DNA of 64,000 nt from CAYUHJ01 sp964444365 (GTDB lineage Bacteria; Planctomycetota; Planctomycetia; Gemmatales; Gemmataceae), in assembly GCA_964444365.1 (NCBI GenBank), contig CAYUHJ010000006.1, positions 1-64,000 on the forward strand, given 5' to 3'. A model generated the notes under the pieces. The model saw nothing but the letters and a program-made list of their open reading frames with translations, did no database searches and was not told the origin of the DNA. Below, piece after piece: positions 59,982 to 64,000 of the stretch; within the stretch, counting starts at the first letter, position 1, and the number at the start of each line of letters is the position of its first letter. A program made the position numbers and the translations under genes.

Positions 59982-61823
59982 ATGCTGAACACCGCCCTCA
60001 AGGAAGCCGTCGTTCGGGTGCTGCCGCGGGTCACGACCCCGGCGCAGTACCTCGGCGGCGAACTGCACTCCGTGCCGAAGGACCACCGGCAGGTTCGGGG
60101 GAAGCTCTGCCTGTGCTTCCCGGACACCTATGCCCTCGGCATGAGCCACCACGGGTTGCAGGTGCTCTACTCCATCATGAACGCCGACCCGCAGTGGGCG
60201 TGCGAACGTGCGTTCACGCCGTGGATCGACTTCGAACGGGAACTGCGCGGGAACAAACTGCCGCTGTACGGGCTGGAGACGTTCACCCCGCTCCGCGACT
60301 TCGACGTGGTCGGGTTCAGCCTGCAGTACGAGGTCGGGTACACCAACGTCCTCACGATGCTGGACCTCGGCGGGGTGCCGCACTTCTCGGACGCGCGGGC
60401 GGTGACGGACCCGCTGGTCATCGCGGGCGGGCCGGGGGCGCAGAACCCGGAACTGCTCGCGCCGTTCGTCGACCTGTTCGTGATCGGCGACGGCGAGGAG
60501 TCGTTGCCGTGGGTGATGAACCAGTGGGTGACGCTGAAGGAACGGGCCATTCGCGACGGCGACATCAGCTTCCGCCGCCGGCAGGACATGCTCGCGGAGA
60601 TCGCGGCGGGCGCGCCGTGGGTCTACGTGCCGATGTTCTACGAGCCCGAGTACCACGCCGACGGCAGCATCGCGGTCGTGAACCGCACCCGCAAGGAAGT
60701 CCCCGCCGAGATCGTCTCCTGCACCATCTCGAAGGACTTTGACGAGTTCCCGCTGCCCACCAAACCGGTGGTTCCGTTCGTGCAAACGCCGCACGACCGC
60801 ATCGCCATCGAGATCATGCGCGGCTGCCCGCACCAGTGCCGGTTCTGCCAGAGCACGGTCATCAAGCGGCCGCTCCGGCTGCGGTCCGTCGAGGCGATCG
60901 TGCAGGCCGCCCTCGACAGCTACCGGAACACGGGCACGAACGAGATCAGTCTCTTGTCGCTTTCGTCCAGCGATTACCCGTACTTCGAGCAGCTCGTGAA
61001 GCGGATGCACGAGGTGTTCCACCCGCTCGGCGTGAACGTGTCGCTGCCGAGCCTGCGGATCAACCACCAGCTTCGCAGCCTGCCGGGGCTGATCCAGGGC
61101 GTGCGGAAGGCGGGGCTGACGCTCGCCCCCGAGGTGGCCCGCGACGACATGCGGGAACAGATCCGGAAACGGATCAAGAACGAGGACCTCTACGAGGGCT
61201 GCCGCGAGGCGTTCAAACACGGCTGGCAGAAGGTCAAGTTGTACTTCCTGTGCGGGCTCCCCGGCGAACGCACGGTCGACCTCGACGGCATCATCGAGAT
61301 GGCCGAGGTCATCGCGGACATTTCGAAGCAGGTCACGGGCCGGTACAAGGACGTGACCGCGTCGGTGTCGAACTTCGTGCCGAAGCCGCACACCCCGTAC
61401 CAGTGGAACGGGATGCAGACCCGCGACTACTTCCGCTGGGCCGGCGACTACCTGCACCGCCAGAAACGGAACCGGGCCGTGAAAGTGAAGCAGCACGACA
61501 TCGAAACGAGCCTGCTGGAAGGCATCCTCACCCGCGGTGACAGGCGGGTGTCACCGGGCCTGTACGAGGCGTGGAAGCGCGGAGCCCGGCTCGACGGCTG
61601 GAAGGAGTGCATCCGCCCGAACCTGTGGTGGGACAGTTTCCGCGACCTGGGCATCGACCCGGCCTTCTACACGCACCGCCAGCGACCGACGGGCGAGCGG
61701 CTGCCGTGGGACCACATCAACGTGAAGAAGGGCCGCGCGTACCTGGAGAAGGAGCAGGAGCGCAGCGTGATCCAACTGAAGGTAATGGCCGAGGCCGTCG
61801 GCGGCACCGGTTGTGGGGGCTGA
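59982..61823 (+). CDS. B12-binding-domain radical SAM protein (TIGR03960 family)
   Basis: The 613-residue product has an N-terminal cobalamin-binding-like fold (LCLCFPDTYALGMSHHGLQVLY and VGFSLQYEVGYTN), and the radical SAM ligands in CPHQCRFC (Cys about 282, 286, 289). The block FVPKPHTPYQWNGMQ and the C-terminal half follow the TIGR03960 pattern, usually next to or fused with a DUF2344 protein, which is not in this window. Cells use related enzymes for unknown RNA or protein modification. ATG 59982 begins the recognised part; the frame is open further upstream. Confidence 0.85.
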   Translation: MLNTALKEAVVRVLPRVTTPAQYLGGELHSVPKDHRQVRGKLCLCFPDTYALGMSHHGLQVLYSIMNADPQWACERAFTPWIDFERELRGNKLPLYGLETFTPLRDFDVVGFSLQYEVGYTNVLTMLDLGGVPHFSDARAVTDPLVIAGGPGAQNPELLAPFVDLFVIGDGEESLPWVMNQWVTLKERAIRDGDISFRRRQDMLAEIAAGAPWVYVPMFYEPEYHADGSIAVVNRTRKEVPAEIVSCTISKDFDEFPLPTKPVVPFVQTPHDRIAIEIMRGCPHQCRFCQSTVIKRPLRLRSVEAIVQAALDSYRNTGTNEISLLSLSSSDYPYFEQLVKRMHEVFHPLGVNVSLPSLRINHQLRSLPGLIQGVRKAGLTLAPEVARDDMREQIRKRIKNEDLYEGCREAFKHGWQKVKLYFLCGLPGERTVDLDGIIEMAEVIADISKQVTGRYKDVTASVSNFVPKPHTPYQWNGMQTRDYFRWAGDYLHRQKRNRAVKVKQHDIETSLLEGILTRGDRRVSPGLYEAWKRGARLDGWKECIRPNLWWDSFRDLGIDPAFYTHRQRPTGERLPWDHINVKKGRAYLEKEQERSVIQLKVMAEAVGGTGCGG

Positions 61824-61868
61824 CCCCGTTCGGCCCCCGAGGGTGCGGCCCCATCGCCCGGAGGTACC

Positions 61869-62453
61869 ATGACCGGCCGTGACCGCGACGAGGATGAGGA
61901 CTTCGACGACGACTTCGCCCCGCCCGCGGCGGTGCCCGTCCCCCCGGCGGTGCGGTTCGCAGGGGGCGTGTGGTTCGGGTACGGGGTGTGGGTGGGGGCG
62001 GCCGTGGTGACGGTCCTCGGCCCGTTCCTGGTGCTGGGGGCGGCGGGCGGGCAGCTGGACCTGACCAAAATGGCCGGCCCCGCCCTGTCGGTCCCGGTCT
62101 CGGCGTTCTTCGTGTGGTCGGGGTGGCGGACCATGCACGGGCTGGTCTCGCCCGCGGTCCTGGTCGGCTACGGGGTGGTGTCGGTCGTCTTCGGGGCGGT
62201 GATGGTGGCCGCCGCCGTCGCGCTCGGGGTCTGGGGCGAAGGGGAGGCGCACGGCCCCGCCGCGGCCGGGCCGTGCGGGTGTGCGGCGATCCTCTTCGCC
62301 GGGTTCGCCGTCGCGTTCGCCGGCCTGATCGGGGTGGTCGGCCTCCTGTTCGTTCTGGCCGGGGTGCGGGTCATCAGCGGTCGCCGGCGGTACGCGGCGT
62401 GGCAGAACGAGACGCAGAGCCGCGACCCGGTGGGGGACCGCGACGGCTGGTGA
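61869..62453 (+). CDS. Hypothetical membrane protein, first of three related genes
   Basis: The 194-residue product has about four or five spans (VWFGYGVWVGAAVVTVLGPFLVLG, VLVGYGVVSVVFGAVMVAAAVALGV, CAAILFAGFAVAFAGLIGVVGLLFVLAGV). It starts acidic (TGRDRDEDEDFDDDF) and ends VISGRRRYAAWQN. The closing motif and topology recur in the next two genes. No function is recognised. Confidence 0.7.
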   Translation: MTGRDRDEDEDFDDDFAPPAAVPVPPAVRFAGGVWFGYGVWVGAAVVTVLGPFLVLGAAGGQLDLTKMAGPALSVPVSAFFVWSGWRTMHGLVSPAVLVGYGVVSVVFGAVMVAAAVALGVWGEGEAHGPAAAGPCGCAAILFAGFAVAFAGLIGVVGLLFVLAGVRVISGRRRYAAWQNETQSRDPVGDRDGW

Positions 62454-62489
62454 GCCGGGCGACCCCTTCCCGCAGACAGCCCGCCGGGG

Positions 62490-62969
62490 GTGACCGTGAA
62501 CGAGCCGGAGGACGAACTCCCCGAACCCGACGGCCCGCCGGTCGAGTACCCGGCCCCGGTGCGGTACGCGGGGTGGTTGTGGGTCGCCGTCTCGGCCCCG
62601 CTGATCGCGGCCGTCACGATCGCCGCGTTCGTCGAGATGCTCCGCGGGAACTCGAGTGCCGGCGCGGCGTGTCTGCTGCCGTTCGTTTCGGTCTTTCTCT
62701 GGGACGGCTGGAAGGCCGCACGCGGTCGGGCCGGGAACATCACGGGGACCGCGATCGCGTCGCTGCTGATCGGACTGCTCCTGTGGGTGGTCGTGTTTCT
62801 GAGCGCCGTCGAGCGAGCGGACCGACCCCGCACGCCGTTCGATGTGATGACGTATTCCGCGGTCGGGATGGTCGGGCTCGTCTACGGGCTGGCCGGCCTG
62901 CTGGGCTGCCTCGGCGAACGCCAACTGGCGGCGTGGCACGAGGACCAGGCGCGGCACCGGGAACCTTGA
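62490..62969 (+). CDS. Hypothetical membrane protein, second of three related genes
   Basis: The 159-residue product has four spans and a short acidic N-terminus (MTVNEPEDELPEPDG). Its last residues GERQLAAWHED line up with GRRRYAAWQNE and GRRQYLDWREV of its neighbours. A Trp-rich central motif (SVFLWDGWKAARG) matches FFVWSGWRTMHG and FVSAGWNSVKG in the other two. GTG 62490 is used; GTG 62496 is also possible. Confidence 0.65.
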   Translation: MTVNEPEDELPEPDGPPVEYPAPVRYAGWLWVAVSAPLIAAVTIAAFVEMLRGNSSAGAACLLPFVSVFLWDGWKAARGRAGNITGTAIASLLIGLLLWVVVFLSAVERADRPRTPFDVMTYSAVGMVGLVYGLAGLLGCLGERQLAAWHEDQARHREP

Positions 62970-63028
62970 CCGTCTTGGCGAACGTTCGAACTGACCCCGA
63001 CCTTCCCGTCCCGCCCGGAGGCCCGCCC

Positions 63029-63574
63029 GTGATCGACCCCGACGACATCCCGGCCGACGACCGGTTCCCGACGGACGTGCCGTTCCCGGCCACGGTCCTG
63101 ATCGCGGGCGTCCTGTGGCTGATCTTCGGCGGGATGACGTTTCTCGGCGGCCTGTTGAACACGGCCCTCGTCGCCGCGGGCGAGAACCCCGGCGGTGCGC
63201 CGGGCGGGTGCTGCGGGCTGCTGTTCGGGATCGCGTTCGTCTCGGCGGGGTGGAATTCCGTGAAGGGGACCGCCAAGGACACCCGCGGGAACGCGGTCGG
63301 GTCGCTGGCGTTCGGCGCACTCTACCTCGGGCTGACGGTGGTCCTGGCGGTCGCCGGGCTCGGGGCCCTGCCCGGGATCGGGCCGGGCGGAGCAGGCCTG
63401 CCACCGGAGGAGGAACTCGTCATGCTCCTGACGGCGCTGGCGGTGGCGATGTTCGGCCTCATCCTGCTGACGGCGGGGGTGCTCGCACTGGTCGGGCGGA
63501 GGCAATACCTGGACTGGCGGGAGGTCGCGACGGCCCCCCACCGGACCCGGCGGGACCAGCGGGACGATCGGTAA
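63029..63574 (+). CDS. Hypothetical membrane protein, third of three related genes
   Basis: The 181-residue product has four spans and starts acidic (MIDPDDIPADDRF). GTG 63029 follows a GGAGG ribosome site. It shares the FVSAGWNSVKGT and GRRQYLDWRE blocks with the two upstream genes. The trio thus appears to be a tandem expansion that has diverged. Confidence 0.65.
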   Translation: MIDPDDIPADDRFPTDVPFPATVLIAGVLWLIFGGMTFLGGLLNTALVAAGENPGGAPGGCCGLLFGIAFVSAGWNSVKGTAKDTRGNAVGSLAFGALYLGLTVVLAVAGLGALPGIGPGGAGLPPEEELVMLLTALAVAMFGLILLTAGVLALVGRRQYLDWREVATAPHRTRRDQRDDR

Positions 63575-63579
63575 CCGAC

Positions 63580-63607
63580 GAACGGCACCCGGTACCGGGT
63601 GCCGTTC
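63580..63607. terminator. Bidirectional terminator-like perfect palindrome
   Basis: GAACGGCACCCGGT is followed directly by its exact reverse complement, a 28-bp palindrome between convergent genes. It is shorter than the other palindromic families and unrelated to them. Confidence 0.7.
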
Positions 63608-63627
63608 ACTTCCAGCGGGCGTCCGGG

Positions 63628-64000
63628 TTAGAACATCTTGCGGTACTCGACGCGGAACATGTCCTTGTACCAGACCTCGCCGGTCAGGGCGCGGCCGTAG
63701 CCGATGTAGAGGTCGGAGCCGCTCGGCAGCTGGGCGTCGCGGGTCGGGCCGCCCCACCCGAACCGGACCCCGACCTTCGCGTTGACGATCGTGTCGCCGG
63801 ACGCGGACACGACCGCCGGGGTCATGCCCGCCCGGAGCTCCTTGCCGCTCAGCACCGTCCACCCGACCACTTCGCCGACCGGGGCGATGTACCCGCGGTC
63901 GCTCTGGGCGACGGCGTAGCTGGTGCCCAGCCCGTACCGCAGCACGTTGCCGGTGAAGTCGCTGCTGCGGGACAGGTTGATCGAGTCCTTGAACTCGCCG
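63628..64000 (-). CDS. C-terminal part of a barrel-like exported protein (5' end cut)
   Basis: The frame is open to the window edge, giving at least 123 residues. Strands rich in Tyr, Gly and Thr (SDLYIGYGRALTGEVWY, VNAKVGVRFGWGG, FRVEYRKMF at the very end) suggest an outer-membrane beta-barrel ending in an aromatic residue. The N-terminus and any signal peptide are outside the window. Confidence 0.65.
   Translation of the reverse strand, partial: GEFKDSINLSRSSDFTGNVLRYGLGTSYAVAQSDRGYIAPVGEVVGWTVLSGKELRAGMTPAVVSASGDTIVNAKVGVRFGWGGPTRDAQLPSGSDLYIGYGRALTGEVWYKDMFRVEYRKMF

Overview
The window looks like chromosomal DNA of a high-GC planctomycete, most likely from or near the Gemmataceae. This is inference. 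It rests on the very G/C-rich codon use, a PVC-type secreted protein that joins a GDSL/SGNH hydrolase, a beta-propeller and a CxxCH cytochrome (45309-48641), the MqnE futalosine route to menaquinone, EF-hand mini-proteins, a membrane-anchored Hanks-type kinase and Gly-rich secreted small proteins. Gene density is normal, with many short transcription units. No phage, plasmid or CRISPR was seen.

Layout. 1-8153: a truncated SDR gene, small secreted and hypothetical genes, a glutathionylspermidine-synthase-like ATP-grasp ligase, a membrane protein, a sulfate-exporter-type carrier with a tiny membrane partner, and a secreted barrel-like protein with a DPK/NP repeat. 8381-11125: two paralogous secreted proteins and argG. 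11334-23320: the information-processing block rplK-rplA-rplJ-rplL-rpoB-(two small genes)-rpoC on the minus strand, unusual because two unrelated small genes separate rpoB from rpoC. 23552-31009: endonuclease V, a small FlgM-like protein, a complete ISKra4-type insertion sequence with an exact 8-bp target duplication just upstream of a Fur-family gene, a membrane Ser/Thr kinase, a RelE/ParE-type toxin-antitoxin pair and a UDP-glucuronate-decarboxylase-type SDR.

31243-40990: a LOG-family protein, small exported proteins (two with EF-hands), a TolC-like lipoprotein, and divergently a TetR-MFP-ABC-FtsX-FtsX export operon with a palindromic operator inside its promoter. 41103-45191: mqnE, small zinc-ribbon genes, one of them frameshifted, an oxidoreductase, tRNA-Asn and an ECF sigma factor. 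45309-53782: the large PVC protein, an A/T-richer cassette with a dCTP-deaminase-like enzyme, a PLD-type nuclease, and an overlapping methyltransferase and FAD-oxidoreductase pair that resembles a split MnmC. 53793-64000: an NlpC/P60 neighbour with a zinc ribbon, an esterase, an Aas-like acyltransferase/acyl-ACP synthetase, an MFS exporter, a B12-radical SAM protein, three tandem related membrane proteins and a truncated barrel-like gene.

The most distinctive feature across the window is at least ten different kinds of intergenic palindrome with 20-30 bp near-perfect arms. One family, with arms beginning GAGAGCCGCGACCGC, occurs five times, and two of its copies share more than 150 bp in opposite orientation, so it behaves like a REP/MITE-type dispersed element.
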